Source: Amazonocrinis nigriterrae CENA67 (GTDB lineage: Bacteria > Cyanobacteriota > Cyanobacteriia > Cyanobacteriales > Nostocaceae). From it: 46,000 bases of DNA. Below are positions 1-9,429 of the stretch, piece by piece. A program made the position numbers and the translations under genes. How positions within the stretch are numbered: position 1 is the stretch's first letter; every line of letters starts with the position of its first letter. The notes under the pieces are model-generated. The model saw only the letters and a program-made list of their open reading frames with translations. It did no database searches and had not been told where the DNA came from. The stretch covers positions 1 to 46,000 of the forward strand of contig NZ_JAECZC010000042.1 in NCBI RefSeq assembly GCF_016056305.1, given 5' to 3'.

Positions 1-118
1 GAGGGAGATGAGGGAGATGGGGGAGATGGGGTGAATAACAACTGACAACTGACCACTAACAACTGACAACTGACAACTAACTTCCAACTCCTCACTCTTA
101 ACTTCTAACTCAGCACTC
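1..118. repeat. Short tandem repeat tract (GGGAGAT and AACTGACA types)
   Basis: The window opens with repeated GGGAGAT units followed by several copies of AACTGACA/AACTAAC and CACTCAGCA. Similar tracts recur at about 5745-5775, 11690-11770 and 43430. They look like the short tandemly repeated repetitive sequences typical of Nostocales intergenic DNA. No gene is visible here. Confidence 0.8.
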
Positions 119-263
119 AGCACGAGCGCACTTTTTTAGTGAATTAGGTTAAGGTAATTGATGCAGCCAGTGCTAAACGAATATCAGCTTTGGTTTTCGT
201 CTAGAGCGGAGATCGTTTAAGCTAGCTGAAAGATTATTTGAGTTGTGGCTAAGAGGCGGTAGT

Positions 264-1133
264 GTGCCTAAACACGTTGGATTGATTTCTCTTATGGTTG
301 TCTGTAGTTTGTGGAGTATGCCAAGAGCAGCTCACGCACAGGCGCTAACACCCCATACACTGCAACTGGATGCAGCAAAGTTGGAGAAGCAGGGGTTGAG
401 CTTAGCACAAGAGGCAGCTCAACTAGGACAGTTTCAACAGTTTGAGTTGGCTTTGCCACGCGCTAAACTGGCCAGTCAGCTAGCTCCTAAGAATGATAAA
501 GTGTGGTTTTTGTTAGGTGGTTTGCAGTTGCAAGCCAAAGATTATGATGCGGCAATAGCGGCATTGCAAAAGGCACAATCTCTCAATCCTAAAAATGCCG
601 ACGTTCTATTTGCTTTGGGTTCGGCTAATTTTCAACAACAAAAATATCAAGCAGCAATTAGCAATTACCAAGCGGGTTTACAGTTAAAACCCAATGACCC
701 GGATGGGTGGTTTGATTTGGGTAATGCTTACTATATGTTGGGTCGATTGCCAGATGCGATCGCTCAGTATAACAAAGCAGTCTCTCAAAATCAAAAATTC
801 TGGCCGGCGATTAATAACATTGGCTTAATCAAATACGAGCAGGGTGACAGGGAAGGAGCGATTAAGCAATGGCAAACTGCTGTTAGTCTTGAGCAGCAAG
901 CCGCTGAACCATTATTAGCCCTAGCAGTGGCACTTTACACCAAAGGCGATCGCCAACAAAGTCTCAAATTGGGAGAAGCCGCACTCCGCATCGATGGGCG
1001 CTATGGAGATTTGAATTTCCTCAAGGAAAATCTCTGGGGTCAACGCTTACTTGCTGATACAAAAAAATTCTTAGAACTACCAAGTATCCAAGCTGCTCTA
1101 GAGCAACAGGGAAGACCACAGCCTACACAATAG
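264..1133 (+). CDS. Secreted tetratricopeptide (TPR) repeat protein
   Basis: The protein is about 289 aa. The chosen start is GTG at 264 because GAGG at 253-256 lies 7 nt upstream and translation then opens with a signal peptide: basic N-terminus, hydrophobic core (GLISLMVVCSLW) and an AHA-type cleavage site near residue 26. A TTG at 243 would add seven residues. The mature part holds five TPR units of about 34 aa, beginning near NDKVWFLLGG, KNADVLFALG, NDPDGWFDLG, KFWPAINNIG and QAAEPLLALA, with the family's W/L/G-Y-A-A-P spacing. TPRs act as protein-interaction scaffolds; the export signal puts this one in the periplasm or thylakoid lumen. Its partner cannot be read from the sequence. It is monocistronic with its own terminator-like repeat downstream. 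Confidence 0.85.
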   Translation: MPKHVGLISLMVVCSLWSMPRAAHAQALTPHTLQLDAAKLEKQGLSLAQEAAQLGQFQQFELALPRAKLASQLAPKNDKVWFLLGGLQLQAKDYDAAIAALQKAQSLNPKNADVLFALGSANFQQQKYQAAISNYQAGLQLKPNDPDGWFDLGNAYYMLGRLPDAIAQYNKAVSQNQKFWPAINNIGLIKYEQGDREGAIKQWQTAVSLEQQAAEPLLALAVALYTKGDRQQSLKLGEAALRIDGRYGDLNFLKENLWGQRLLADTKKFLELPSIQAALEQQGRPQPTQ

Positions 1134-1134
1134 G

Positions 1135-1229
1135 AAAGTTAGGAGTTAGAAGTGATGAGTTAGGAGTTTTGAATAAATAAATTTCTTTAACTCATAACTC
1201 AACACTGTTAACTCCTAACTTTATTTTTT
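1135..1229 (+). terminator. Long-loop inverted repeat with T-run after the TPR gene
   Basis: A 14-bp perfect inverted repeat (AAAGTTAGGAGTTA at 1135 and its complement at 1209-1222) is followed by ATTTTTT. The loop of about 60 nt is made of further GTTAGGAG/AACTC repeats. It probably acts as the terminator but is built from the local repeat family. Confidence 0.5.
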
Positions 1230-1281
1230 ACCACTTGCTGAATATTACCATTTCATAGTACATATATACTATGTGACAGGG

Positions 1282-1310
1282 TATTCGCCGAAAAGCTGAG
1301 CGGGCGAATA
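1282..1310. repeat. Hairpin between TPR gene and response regulator
   Basis: TATTCGCC at 1282-1289 and GGCGAATA at 1303-1310 are perfect complements with a 13-nt loop. There is no T-run on either strand. It lies just 3' of the response regulator and might contribute to its transcript end. Confidence 0.3.
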
Positions 1311-1335
1311 TCTTCGTGACAGAAGTAGTAAGTTG

Positions 1336-1740
1336 TTAGTGGTTGTTTGAGGGGAGGAGTGCCATGATTTGGTCAACAAACTGTTGATGGTCTACAACGG
1401 GTTTAGAGATGTAGCCATCAGCACCGCTTTGCTTGAGAAAGTTCTCGCGATCGCCTTCCATAGCGTGTGCCGTCACCAAAATCACAGGTAACTTTGCTGT
1501 TTGTGGATCAGATTTTAACATTTGTGTAATCTTGATCCCATCAACAGATTGACCTTGGTAAACGCTTCTTGAGAGAGAAACATCCATTAAAATCAGGTCT
1601 GCTTCTCCTGATTGGGCAATTTTTATGACTTCTTCCACATTTTCGGTGTGTTTCACATCCAAGCCACCCCGCTTGGTCAAAATTTTGGAAAAAACGCGAG
1701 CATTAATTAGATCGTCTTCAACAATCAAAACGGTTTTCAT
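1336..1740 (-). CDS. Single-domain response regulator (CheY-like receiver)
   Basis: The start is ATG at 1740, giving 134 aa. The longer frame begins at a TTG (1815) and adds 25 residues with no receiver homology. The receiver signature is complete: the acidic pair in MKTVLIVEDD, the phospho-acceptor Asp in ADLILMDVSL, the Thr in VILVTAHA and the Lys in YISKPV. No output domain follows, so it must signal by protein contact, like the stand-alone regulators common in cyanobacterial phosphorelays. No histidine kinase is adjacent, so the partner is unknown. No strong Shine-Dalgarno precedes the ATG. Confidence 0.9.
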   Translation of the reverse strand: MKTVLIVEDDLINARVFSKILTKRGGLDVKHTENVEEVIKIAQSGEADLILMDVSLSRSVYQGQSVDGIKITQMLKSDPQTAKLPVILVTAHAMEGDRENFLKQSGADGYISKPVVDHQQFVDQIMALLPSNNH

Positions 1741-1967
1741 GAGAATTTTATTTATAGAGGTGAGGGAGATTACAACCTGAGCAAAACAATTGTCTAGCTC
1801 CTTTTTAGTAATCAAAGTGTATCCCCGTCATCAAGGATAATACTACCGCTTTTTATTATTTGACCATCAAGATTGTGTTAGTAATCCCATTTCATCCGTT
1901 ATGCTGTGTTTGCTGCGATCTTCAATTACATCGATTTTTGTGTAGTTAAAATTCAGGGAAAAAACTC

Positions 1968-4490
1968 ATGGCAAAACAGTTAAACCTTCTCTCAACGGGA
2001 CAGGTCATCACAACAGCCCTGCACACCGAGATGCAACGGTCTTACCTAGAATATGCCATGAGTGTGATTGTTGGGCGAGCGTTGCCAGACGTGCGCGATG
2101 GCTTAAAACCAGTGCATCGGCGGATTTTATATGCTATGCACGAACTTGGACTAACACCAGATAGACCTTATCGTAAATGCGCTCGTGTGGTGGGAGATGT
2201 GCTAGGTAAATACCATCCCCACGGCGATCAAGCGGTTTATGATGCCTTGGTGAGGCTGGTGCAGGACTTTTCCAGCCGCTATCCCTTACTGGCAGGACAT
2301 GGTAACTTTGGCAGCGTCGATAATGACCCACCAGCGGCGATGCGTTACACAGAGACGCGTCTGGCACCCATCAGCCATGAGGGAATGCTGACGGAAATTG
2401 GCGAAGAAACTGTGGAATTTGTGGGTAACTTCGATAATTCCCAACAAGAGCCAAGTGTATTGCCTGCTCAGTTGCCATTTTTGTTGCTCAATGGCTGTAC
2501 TGGCATTGCCGTAGGAATGGCGACGAATATTCCCCCGCACAATTTAGGGGAATTAGTTGATGGCTTGATTGCTTTAATCGACCAACCGGATTTGCCAGAT
2601 GAAAAATTATGGGAATTAATTCCAGGGCCAGATTTTCCCACAGGTGGCGAAATAGTTGGTGATGCTGGAATTCGGGAGGCATACACCACTGGGAGAGGTG
2701 GGATTGTGCTACGAGGAGTCGCCAATTTAGAAGAAATTCCACCTAGTAGAGGAAGCAAGCGGCGCACAGCAATTGTGATTACAGAATTGCCTTATCAAGT
2801 TAACAAGGCAGGCTGGATTGAGAAAGTAGCTGATTTGGTAAATCAAGGACGTTTGCAAGGAATTTCTGACATTCGGGACGAAAGCGATCGCGAAGGTATG
2901 CGAGTTGTTATTGAACTCAAACGCGATACTAACCCGCAGGAAATTCTTCAGCATTTGTATCATCAAACCGCTTTGCAAACTAACTTTGGGGCGATTCTCT
3001 TAGCCATAGTCGATGGACAACCCCGCCAGTTAAGCTTGCGGCAGTTGTTACAAGAATTTTTGAATTTCCGCGAACAAACGCTCAATCGTCGTTATACTTA
3101 CGAGTTTGGCAAAGCGGAAAATCGGTTGCATGTGGTAGAAGGTCTACTCAAAGCCTTGTCTAACCTAGATGAGGTAATCGAAATTTTACGACGAGCTGCC
3201 GATGGTAGTACCGCAAAAATGACCCTTTGTAGTCGCTTAGAATTGACTGAGGGACAAGCAGATGCAATTCTGGCTATGCCATTGCGCCGCCTCACCAGTT
3301 TAGAACAGCAGAACTTGCAAAGAGAGTTTGAGGAACTCAGCGAACAAATTGCTTTGTTGCAAAGGCTACTGAGTGACCGCCGGGAATTACTCAAGGCGCT
3401 GAAAAAAGATTTGCGATCGCTCAAGCGCAAGTATAGCGATAATAGGCGGACGAAGATAGTAGAGGAGCAGAGAGAGCAGGGGAGCAGGGGAGTAAGGGAG
3501 CAAGGAAGCAAAAAGGCAGAAGATGAAGATAATCCCAAATCCAAAATCCTCAATCCAAAATCAGAACAGCCAGCAGAAGAAGTAGTTTTAGAGTTTACTC
3601 AAAGGGGGTATGTACGCCGCATTCAGGTATCAGGGAAAAAGCCGAAAATTGAAAATGGTTTGCAAGATAATGATTTCATTATCCAAACTGAGTTAACTGA
3701 CACAGACAAAGAGTTGTTGGTATTAACTAGTGGTGGCAAAGTTTATCCTGTGAGTGTAGGAGATATCCCCGCTACTACTGGACGTTCTCCACGGGGAACA
3801 CCGTTAATTACCACACTCAGCAATACTGCTCAAGGTACTACTGAAGCTGTTATCAGCCGCTTTTTACTGCCAGAAGATTTAGACAGCCAGCAAATGATAC
3901 TGCTGACAAAGCAAGGACGAATTAAGCGCCTGTCTTTGGAAGAATTTACCACCTTGACTCGTCGCGGCATTACAATTTTGAAGCTGAAAGATGATGACGA
4001 GTTGTCGTTTACCCAGTTTGCCTCCACAGGACAACATCTAATTTTAGCTAGTTCCGGTGGTCGCTTGTTGCGGTTTGCAGTCAATGACGAACAACTACCA
4101 GTTATGGGACGCACAGCTATGGGTTTACAAGCATTCCGGCTATTGAGAAATCAGCAAATGGTTGGCTGTGTGGCTGTAGGTAAAGATGACCAGTTGTTGC
4201 TAGTTACTCAAGAAGGATATGCCAAGCGGATGCCTGCAAATCAATTAAGAGCAGCTAATCGCGGCGATTTAGGCACACAAGCGCTGAAATTCGCGAATAA
4301 AACTGATAATCTAGCTGGTATGGTGACAGCCGCTTCTGGTGAAGTGGCGCTGGTGACTAACAAAGAGCGAGTAGTGAGGATAAGAGTGGAGACAGTACCT
4401 ATCTTAGGCAAAGATGTCAAAGGTGAAAGTATACTCCAACTCAACCGTGATGAAAAAATTATCACCGTCGCCGAAGTCCGCTTACAGTGA
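1968..4490 (+). CDS. gyrA: Type IIA DNA topoisomerase subunit A (GyrA/ParC family)
   Basis: The 840-aa protein is the DNA-cleaving subunit of a type IIA topoisomerase; it would work with a GyrB/ParE partner to pass one duplex through another. The breakage-reunion domain is clear: [21 protein letters not shown] near the N-terminus (R-A-L-P-D-V-R-D-G signature), [14 protein letters not shown], and the catalytic Tyr in [10 protein letters not shown] coiled-coil tower follows (about residues 360-490), then six beta-pinwheel blades. Two oddities stand out. A repeat-derived segment of about 35 aa lies between tower and C-terminal domain (residues about 499-535). The GyrA-box (QRRGGKG), normally in the first blade, is absent; the equivalent place reads [16 protein letters not shown]. 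Lack of the box is a trait of ParC-type enzymes, so the symbol is tentative. The GNAT gene overlaps its stop. Confidence 0.9.
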   Translation: MAKQLNLLSTGQVITTALHTEMQRSYLEYAMSVIVGRALPDVRDGLKPVHRRILYAMHELGLTPDRPYRKCARVVGDVLGKYHPHGDQAVYDALVRLVQDFSSRYPLLAGHGNFGSVDNDPPAAMRYTETRLAPISHEGMLTEIGEETVEFVGNFDNSQQEPSVLPAQLPFLLLNGCTGIAVGMATNIPPHNLGELVDGLIALIDQPDLPDEKLWELIPGPDFPTGGEIVGDAGIREAYTTGRGGIVLRGVANLEEIPPSRGSKRRTAIVITELPYQVNKAGWIEKVADLVNQGRLQGISDIRDESDREGMRVVIELKRDTNPQEILQHLYHQTALQTNFGAILLAIVDGQPRQLSLRQLLQEFLNFREQTLNRRYTYEFGKAENRLHVVEGLLKALSNLDEVIEILRRAADGSTAKMTLCSRLELTEGQADAILAMPLRRLTSLEQQNLQREFEELSEQIALLQRLLSDRRELLKALKKDLRSLKRKYSDNRRTKIVEEQREQGSRGVREQGSKKAEDEDNPKSKILNPKSEQPAEEVVLEFTQRGYVRRIQVSGKKPKIENGLQDNDFIIQTELTDTDKELLVLTSGGKVYPVSVGDIPATTGRSPRGTPLITTLSNTAQGTTEAVISRFLLPEDLDSQQMILLTKQGRIKRLSLEEFTTLTRRGITILKLKDDDELSFTQFASTGQHLILASSGGRLLRFAVNDEQLPVMGRTAMGLQAFRLLRNQQMVGCVAVGKDDQLLLVTQEGYAKRMPANQLRAANRGDLGTQALKFANKTDNLAGMVTAASGEVALVTNKERVVRIRVETVPILGKDVKGESILQLNRDEKIITVAEVRLQ
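3463..3561 (+). repeat. Short-tandem-repeat tract inserted in frame in gyrA
   Basis: GAGCAGAGAGAGCAGGGGAG-type units run from about 3463 to 3515. Then comes the AATCC(C)AAATCCAAAATC type otherwise seen in intergenic DNA (compare 30385-30415 and 30505-30520). Translated, the tract gives a low-complexity stretch ([17 protein letters not shown], then [11 protein letters not shown]) between the coiled-coil and the pinwheel. The reading frame is kept. Confidence 0.85.
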
Positions 4491-4960
4491 AGACAATGTT
4501 TAACCTGCGGCGAGCCAATTTAGCAGATTTAGAGGCGCTGGTTAACTTGCGCCTTGCTCTTCTGCGCGAGGTTGGCGACATTCAAAATGATACCGATACC
4601 GCAGCGATCGCAGAAGCAATCCGAAAGTATCTGCTAGATAAAATGCCGCAAGGTGAATTTTTAGCTTGGGTTGTTGAGGTAGAAAATCAAATTGTTGCCA
4701 CCAGTGGCTTGGTACTTTTTACACGACCTCCATATAACGGCAATTTCCTAGGCTTAGAAGCCTATGTGATGAACGTTTACACGGTTCCAGTATGGCGAGG
4801 CCAGGGAATTGCTACAGCACTTTTAAGAGAAATTATTAGCTTTGTCAAACAAACTAAGGCAAAACGCATTTGGCTTCACGCTAGCAAGGATGGTAAACCT
4901 CTGTATGAAAAGCTTGGTTTTGTCTTAACTACAAAAGAAATGGAAATTGTTTGGTACTGA
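4487..4960 (+). CDS. GNAT-family N-acetyltransferase
   Basis: The 157-aa protein carries the GNAT acetyl-CoA motif [18 protein letters not shown] (R-G-Q-G-I-A, the R/Q-x-x-G-x-G/A loop), at about residues 100-116, and a typical C-terminal YEKLGF. It transfers an acetyl group from acetyl-CoA to an amine; the acceptor cannot be told. The GTG start at 4487 overlaps the gyrA stop in the arrangement GTGA, which suggests translational coupling. An ATG three codons later (4496) is an alternative. It is last in the gyrA transcript. Confidence 0.85.
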   Translation: MKTMFNLRRANLADLEALVNLRLALLREVGDIQNDTDTAAIAEAIRKYLLDKMPQGEFLAWVVEVENQIVATSGLVLFTRPPYNGNFLGLEAYVMNVYTVPVWRGQGIATALLREIISFVKQTKAKRIWLHASKDGKPLYEKLGFVLTTKEMEIVWY

Positions 4961-5032
4961 GGAAAAATTAAGTAAAATCCAGATTACAGCTATTTTCATT
5001 TGAATAGAACACAACGCCCGTCTTTGGCTCCT

Positions 5033-5051
5033 CTCTCCTTAGTAAGGAGAG
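5033..5051. repeat. Palindromic repeat CTCTCCTTA / TAAGGAGAG
   Basis: A 9-bp perfect inverted repeat with a single-base centre, followed by GGGGTTGGGGGTGAGG. Repeats built this way are common between cyanobacterial genes. The call rests on the symmetry and the flanking G-rich tail. Confidence 0.6.
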
Positions 5052-5467
5052 GGGTTGGGGGTGAGGTTCATTTACCTCAAAAGTGCTGTAAGTGCCAAGA
5101 CTGATTGAGCAGTAAGTATTTTCCTTAGTCATCTGGCAGCAATACTCAACAGTTCGCTATATCTGCATTAATGCTAATTTTTACTAAAAATCAATATAAC
5201 TAATATATATGATTTGCAATCAATATCAATCTTTGACAGAGATTATCTACCAAGTAAGGCTCATTTGCTGTTATGATTATTGATAATAACTATCAATAAA
5301 CTTTTTACAAATATAGTTTTTGGTATTTATACCTAGAGTTTGATGTAAAAGCTAGCTGGCTCTAATATCTACCACTATTCATGTCTAGCCATAGGAGTAA
5401 AAATATGAAGACATGTTGCAAACTATAAAAATATTGTTATATTAGTTTACGTAAAGCAATACTTCTT

Positions 5468-5479
5468 TGTAAATTTACA
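5468..5479. promoter_or_regulatory. TGTAAATTTACA palindrome upstream of hli
   Basis: A perfect 12-bp dyad lies 14 nt before the hli ATG, with a related TTTACGTAAA about 20 nt further upstream. Position and symmetry fit an operator, but no regulator can be assigned. It is not a clean match to the HLR1 direct repeat bound by RpaB. Confidence 0.3.
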
Positions 5480-5493
5480 TCCCATTTTTAACT

Positions 5494-5679
5494 ATGACAA
5501 ACGCAACTACAACAAAAGTCACTACCCCTATAACTGACGATCGCAACGCTTGGCGCTGGGGTTTTACTCCCCAAGCAGAAATTTGGAACGGTCGTTTAGC
5601 AATGATCGGCTTTTTAGCAGCCTTTTTGATTGAACTATTTTCTGGTCAAGGCTTTCTACACTTTTGGGGTATTCTCTAA
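5494..5679 (+). CDS. High-light-inducible protein (single-helix CAB-like, HLIP)
   Basis: The 61-aa protein has the chlorophyll-binding helix signature [20 protein letters not shown] (E-x-x-N-x-R-x-A-M-x-G-F) spanning one transmembrane segment. A hydrophilic Thr-rich N-terminus precedes it, and WGFTPQAE is the usual lead-in. HLIPs sit in thylakoid membranes, bind chlorophyll and carotenoid, and protect photosystem assembly intermediates under excess light. Length and motif match the family. It is monocistronic, with an AT-rich upstream region and a strong terminator 30 bp after the stop. Confidence 0.93.
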   Translation: MTNATTTKVTTPITDDRNAWRWGFTPQAEIWNGRLAMIGFLAAFLIELFSGQGFLHFWGIL

Positions 5680-5708
5680 GTTTTAAAATATAAGATGACC
5701 TGTAAATA

Positions 5709-5743
5709 AAAAACCTGGTGTGCTGATACACTACCAGGTTTTT
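5709..5743. terminator. Bidirectional terminator between hli and sigA
   Basis: AAAAACCTGGT at 5709 pairs perfectly with ACCAGGTTTTT at 5733-5743, with further GTGT/ACAC pairing inside the loop. A-run and T-run flank the stem, so it can stop transcripts on either strand. The flanking genes are convergent. Confidence 0.85.
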
Positions 5744-5787
5744 CATTTGTCAGTTGTCAGTTGTTAGTTGTGATTATTAACTACTGA

Positions 5788-6960
5788 CTACCGGATATAT
5801 TCCTTGAGAACGCTGTTACGATTTGGGTGACGTAATTTGCGGAGTGCTTTAGCCTCAATCTGACGAATACGTTCGCGGGTAACGTTGAAAATCTGTCCAA
5901 TTTCCTCAAGGGTCTTCATGCGTCCATCATCTAAGCCATAGCGGAGGCGCAAAACATCACGTTCACGAGGGCTGAGGCTATCGAGGACTTTTTCTAAATC
6001 TTCGCGCAAAAGGTTTTTGGAAACTTGATCTTCTGGGGTTTCGCCATCAGACTCAATAAAATCGCCCAATCGAGAATCTTCTTCTTTACCGATGGGCGTT
6101 TCTAATGAAATGGGCAATTGGGCGGATTTGGCAATAAACCGCAACTTCTCGATGGTCATTTCCATACGAGTAGCAATTTCTTCTTCGGTGGGTTTGCGAC
6201 CCATTTCTTGAGAAAGTAATTTGGTGGTTTTCTTAATCCGCGAGATGGTTTCGTAGAGATGGACTGGCAAACGGATAGTACGAGATTGATCTGCGATCGC
6301 TCTGGTAATTGCTTGACGAATCCACCATGTAGCGTATGTAGAAAACTTATAACCTTTTTCGTGGTCAAATTTTTCTGCGGCACGAATCAAACCGAGACTG
6401 CCTTCTTGAATCAAATCTTGAAAGGACAAACCACGATTCATGTACTTCTTGGCAATTGAAACCACAAGGCGCAGGTTGGATTGCACCATCTTATCTTTTG
6501 CCCGACGACCAATATGCAGGCGATAGCGAAATGCTGGCAATGGCAATTGCACTGCTTCTGCCCATTCAATATCGCGAGGTTCGCGTTCTAACTTTTCGTA
6601 AAGTCTTTCTCGTACCCTCTCTAATTCCAGTAAATCAGCTATTTTCCGCGCCAATTCGATTTCTTCGTCTGCCCGCAACAGGCGAATTCGACCAATTTCT
6701 TGCAAGTAAAGGCGAATTGAATCTTCAGTATAGTGCTTTTTCTTGCTTTGTGTCCGACGACGCGACTTAGCGGCTTTTCCAGACTTTGCGTCGTCCTCAT
6801 CAGACTGAGGCTCTAAAAACTCATCAATTTCGCCTTCATCTGCAATCAGCAAGTCCTCTTCTTCATCAATTAAGAGTTCTTCTAACTCGAGTTCAGGCTG
6901 ATTCATCATTTCTAGGTCAGGCTGATATATGCTTTCGAGTACGTTGTTAGCCTGGTTCAT
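5788..6960 (-). CDS. sigA: Principal RNA polymerase sigma factor SigA (group 1)
   Basis: The 390-aa protein directs RNA polymerase to housekeeping promoters. The N-terminus is acidic ([20 protein letters not shown]), as in cyanobacterial SigA. Region 1.2 starts at [13 protein letters not shown], and region 2 is intact: [33 protein letters not shown] (promoter melting and -10 contact), RTIRLPVHL. Region 4 carries [15 protein letters not shown] and the -35-binding helix [19 protein letters not shown]. Length and completeness favour group 1 over alternative sigmas. The gene is single, with an unusually long gene-free upstream region of about 1.45 kb. Confidence 0.95.
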   Translation of the reverse strand: MNQANNVLESIYQPDLEMMNQPELELEELLIDEEEDLLIADEGEIDEFLEPQSDEDDAKSGKAAKSRRRTQSKKKHYTEDSIRLYLQEIGRIRLLRADEEIELARKIADLLELERVRERLYEKLEREPRDIEWAEAVQLPLPAFRYRLHIGRRAKDKMVQSNLRLVVSIAKKYMNRGLSFQDLIQEGSLGLIRAAEKFDHEKGYKFSTYATWWIRQAITRAIADQSRTIRLPVHLYETISRIKKTTKLLSQEMGRKPTEEEIATRMEMTIEKLRFIAKSAQLPISLETPIGKEEDSRLGDFIESDGETPEDQVSKNLLREDLEKVLDSLSPRERDVLRLRYGLDDGRMKTLEEIGQIFNVTRERIRQIEAKALRKLRHPNRNSVLKEYIR

Positions 6961-8411
6961 GCCGCGTTCCTCATGCTCCTTGCAGAATCAATTACTCAAG
7001 ATGTGTTTACTGCTCTTTGTAACAGAGCTAATTAATAACCGAAAATAGGGTTTTGGGCTAATTTCCCTGAGATGTTTTCGGAAGTTGTGTTCCTCTTTGA
7101 TATTTAGAGGAATTGTTTACTAAGTGTAGAAAGTTGCAGTTAATGCTGACTCAATCACTTTAGCAAAAGTTTTGTGTGCAGCAGCAGCACACAATTTGAA
7201 ACTGGCTCATCTCAAAAAAGACTCGTCTTAATAAAAAAAATCTACCACTTCATACAAATAAAATATGACTTTTGGCATATTTTCCTATCAAGACTCTTCC
7301 GATTGTAGCCTGTTTCACAGAAATTGCACTCTTTTTGTGTGTAATTACTAAGTCATTCAACTAAGTTAAAGCCACTATTAGCAAAAAGCCATTGAAATTG
7401 GTAGTCATACCCTTAAATTTTGTCTAAAACTTTTTGAAATTGCTGTGGCATTATCTTGACGTTGGAAGGAGAATACATGCACTCTTACACTAGATTGGAA
7501 AGGAACCACAAAGTTTTACACAATTTCTAGTATGCTTAATAACATTAATTACTGAGAAACTGTGTATTTTATATTAGCTTAGGTAAGAAGAAGTAATACA
7601 CCCATTTTTACATTTCCTTCATAAATGACTCATTGCGAAGAGTTGAGCGGGAATTCCCGCAGATAGATACAGCAAGGGTGGTGATGCTTATCTTAAGATC
7701 TTTAGCCTGTTGTGTGCCAGCTACCTTAACTAAGGAGTTGAGGTGACGGCGGAATCAGGCAGATGACGATCAAGTGAAAGTTAACTGGTTAAGTCTTATT
7801 TACACATTAGCGCACTGCTGAGATTTCAACCTTATGAAACTTGACAAGCTGTTCTTATTGTATACAACGATATTTTAATCAATTTAGAAAGGATTTAACA
7901 GTTGAGATTATAGATATTAGCCCGCTTCAGGCAAAAATTTATCAGATACAGGCAAAGCAATAGCCATTATCAGATTAATCTTGTGGAGCTATTAGCAAGT
8001 TACTTGCTTTCTTAATCTCCGCTGAAATATCAGCGAGAAGTTGCAACCTAGTTAACAAAAAGTGTTTTACCGTGAGGTAATTGTTAAATAGAATACGCTT
8101 GTCTAGTTATATTCAATTTGAAAGATATTTCAACATTTCGTTTGGTACATAAGATTGAGTTTTGCTCTTCAAGCATAACAAATGCTCTTCTAGCTTGTAA
8201 GAAAAGTCAATTTAGAACTGACAAACTAGGACTTTTGCACCTGATTGTAGCGCCGCCGAATTTGCCAAATCTAAACAATACTCAATCAGTATGAAAAAGT
8301 ACTTGACAATAAATTAATTTTATGCTGTCTGACATCAGGTAAATTAATAGCTTGGATAATTTATAACTTATGTATTCTATCAAACAATTTTCATTGTTTA
8401 AGAAAGTATAT
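6961..8411. other. Long gene-free region upstream of sigA
   Basis: About 1.45 kb separate the sigA start from the next gene (both on the minus strand). The region is AT-rich with no believable ORF of gene size. It contains a 14-bp palindrome at 7647-7660, a small dyad at 8022-8037 (CGCTGA/TCAGCG), and a 17-codon ORF with a good Shine-Dalgarno at 7477-7530 on the plus strand. A long sigA 5' leader with several promoters, or an unannotated small RNA, would fit, but neither can be shown from sequence alone. Confidence 0.5.
7647..7660. repeat. 14-bp perfect palindrome GCGGGAATTCCCGC
   Basis: An uninterrupted GC-rich dyad in otherwise AT-rich DNA, about 690 bp upstream of sigA. It could be an operator or the tip of a structured leader; nothing else supports a specific role. 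Confidence 0.4.
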
Positions 8412-8444
8412 AAAAAAATCCCTGGTATTACTTATTACCAGGGA
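8412..8444 (-). terminator. Rho-independent terminator of the fasciclin gene
   Basis: Read on the minus strand, TCCCTGGTA pairs with TACCAGGGA (arms at 8436-8444 and 8419-8427) across an 8-nt loop and is followed by a run of seven T. It lies 17 bp past the stop codon. Confidence 0.88.
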
Positions 8445-8461
8445 GGCTCTCCTTTGCTGAG

Positions 8462-9157
8462 TTACTGTGGTGGTGTCGATGTTGGTGACGGTGTTGATGT
8501 TGTCTTGGCACTGCCGCCTGAAAAATTTGGTGGCAGAATTACCTTGTCAACGATGTGTACAATGCCATTGCTGGCTGGAATGTCTGCTTGAGTCACCTTC
8601 GCACCGTTAACGGTGATTGTTTTGCCAGTACTATCAACCTTAACTGTGACGGGAGTACCCTCTATTGTTTTGACTTGTCCAGATGTGAGTTGGCTGGAGG
8701 TAACTTGCCCAGGTATAACGTGGTAAGCAAGAAGCCTCACTAATTTCTGTTTATTTTCTGGCTTTAAAAGGTTATCTAAAGTTGATTTTGGTAAAGCAGC
8801 AAAAGCAGCGTCAGTAGGAGCAAATACGGTGTAAGGCCCTGGTGTGGTCAACTGATTATTTAAGCCTGCGGCCTGGACTGCCCGTGTTAGGGTTTTAAAC
8901 TGTCCTTGGCTTGCTGCCGACTCTGCCAGTTGTGCTAAATTGCGGTTGGCAGTTGTGCCGACGGGACTAGGAGTAACAGGAGAAGTAGTTGTCAGGGGAG
9001 GCGTTACAGTAGGGATTGTTGGAGGTTGGGTGACAGGAGGAAGATTTGTTGTTGTAGTTTCCCTTCTGGGTTCAGCACAAGCAGATAGAGCAACTAGACC
9101 AGCGATCGCAATCATCTTGAACAATGCTTTTTCTACTACGCCTTTGCTTGCTTTCAT
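8462..9157 (-). CDS. Fasciclin (FAS1) domain lipoprotein
   Basis: The chosen ATG at 9157 gives 231 aa and places a lipoprotein signal at the N-terminus: basic MKASKGVVEKALFK, hydrophobic MIAIAGLVALSA, lipobox LSAC. The upstream in-frame start (9199) would bury this signal. A Thr/Pro-rich spacer follows, then one FAS1 domain with its hallmark boxes GPYTVFAPTDAAFAALP (H1) and HVIPGQVTSSQL through GIVHIVDKVILPP (H2). The C-terminal tail is again Ser/Thr/Pro-rich. FAS1 domains mediate adhesion, and bacterial ones are usually cell-surface. The protein should be membrane-anchored through a lipidated Cys. It is monocistronic. Confidence 0.9.
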   Translation of the reverse strand: MKASKGVVEKALFKMIAIAGLVALSACAEPRRETTTTNLPPVTQPPTIPTVTPPLTTTSPVTPSPVGTTANRNLAQLAESAASQGQFKTLTRAVQAAGLNNQLTTPGPYTVFAPTDAAFAALPKSTLDNLLKPENKQKLVRLLAYHVIPGQVTSSQLTSGQVKTIEGTPVTVKVDSTGKTITVNGAKVTQADIPASNGIVHIVDKVILPPNFSGGSAKTTSTPSPTSTPPQ

Positions 9158-9243
9158 AATTGTTGCGTAAAGTTTTGCTAAATATAGATTTACTGACAAT
9201 AGTTAATGAATTTAGCCATGTAGTCCCTCAGCCTAACGAGGTA

Positions 9244-9312
9244 GATTTGGGAATGGGGAATGGGGAATTGGGAATGGGGAACTCGGGGCCCCCACGACCG
9301 AAGGGAGTGGGA
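9244..9312. repeat. GGGAATGGGGAATT tandem repeat tract
   Basis: Several copies of GGGAATG/GGGAATTG lead into a GC-rich segment (GGGGCCCCCACGACCGAAGG). The same units close the window (45949-46000). This is a typical cyanobacterial intergenic short tandem repeat. Confidence 0.75.
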
Positions 9313-9323
9313 ATTAAAGATAT

Positions 9324-9366
9324 AAAAAAGTAATGAGTAAGTTGATTTTTACTAACTTACTCATTA
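9324..9366 (-). terminator. gyrB terminator
   Basis: TAATGAGTAAGTT (9331-9343) and its exact complement (9354-9366) form a 13-bp stem with a 10-nt loop. On the minus strand this is followed by CTTTTTTA. It lies about 60 bp past the gyrB stop. Confidence 0.85.
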
Positions 9367-9429
9367 CCAATTAATTACCAACTGAACTACATGTGAAAGT
9401 AGTCAGAGTAATTTAATATTAGCTTGATA

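Larger units (their letters stand above)
4961..5493. other. Intergenic region between the GNAT and hli genes
   Basis: The 533 bp hold no ORF that looks coding. The left part contains a palindromic repeat at 5033-5051; the rest is AT-rich and probably holds the hli promoter. No convincing sigma-70 boxes were identified. Confidence 0.6.

Noticed and set aside
5455-5493. HLR1/RpaB site upstream of hli
   Set aside because: TTTACA-like half-sites occur but not as the required direct repeat, so only the palindrome is listed.
7477-7530. 17-codon ORF with AAGGAG upstream of sigA
   Set aside because: The Shine-Dalgarno is good but the peptide (MHSYTRLERNHKVLHNF) has no special composition and no linked terminator. 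It is too weak to list as a gene.
8370-8591. 73-aa plus-strand ORF over the fasciclin terminator and 3' end
   Set aside because: It runs antisense through a terminator hairpin and the coding region of a clear gene.
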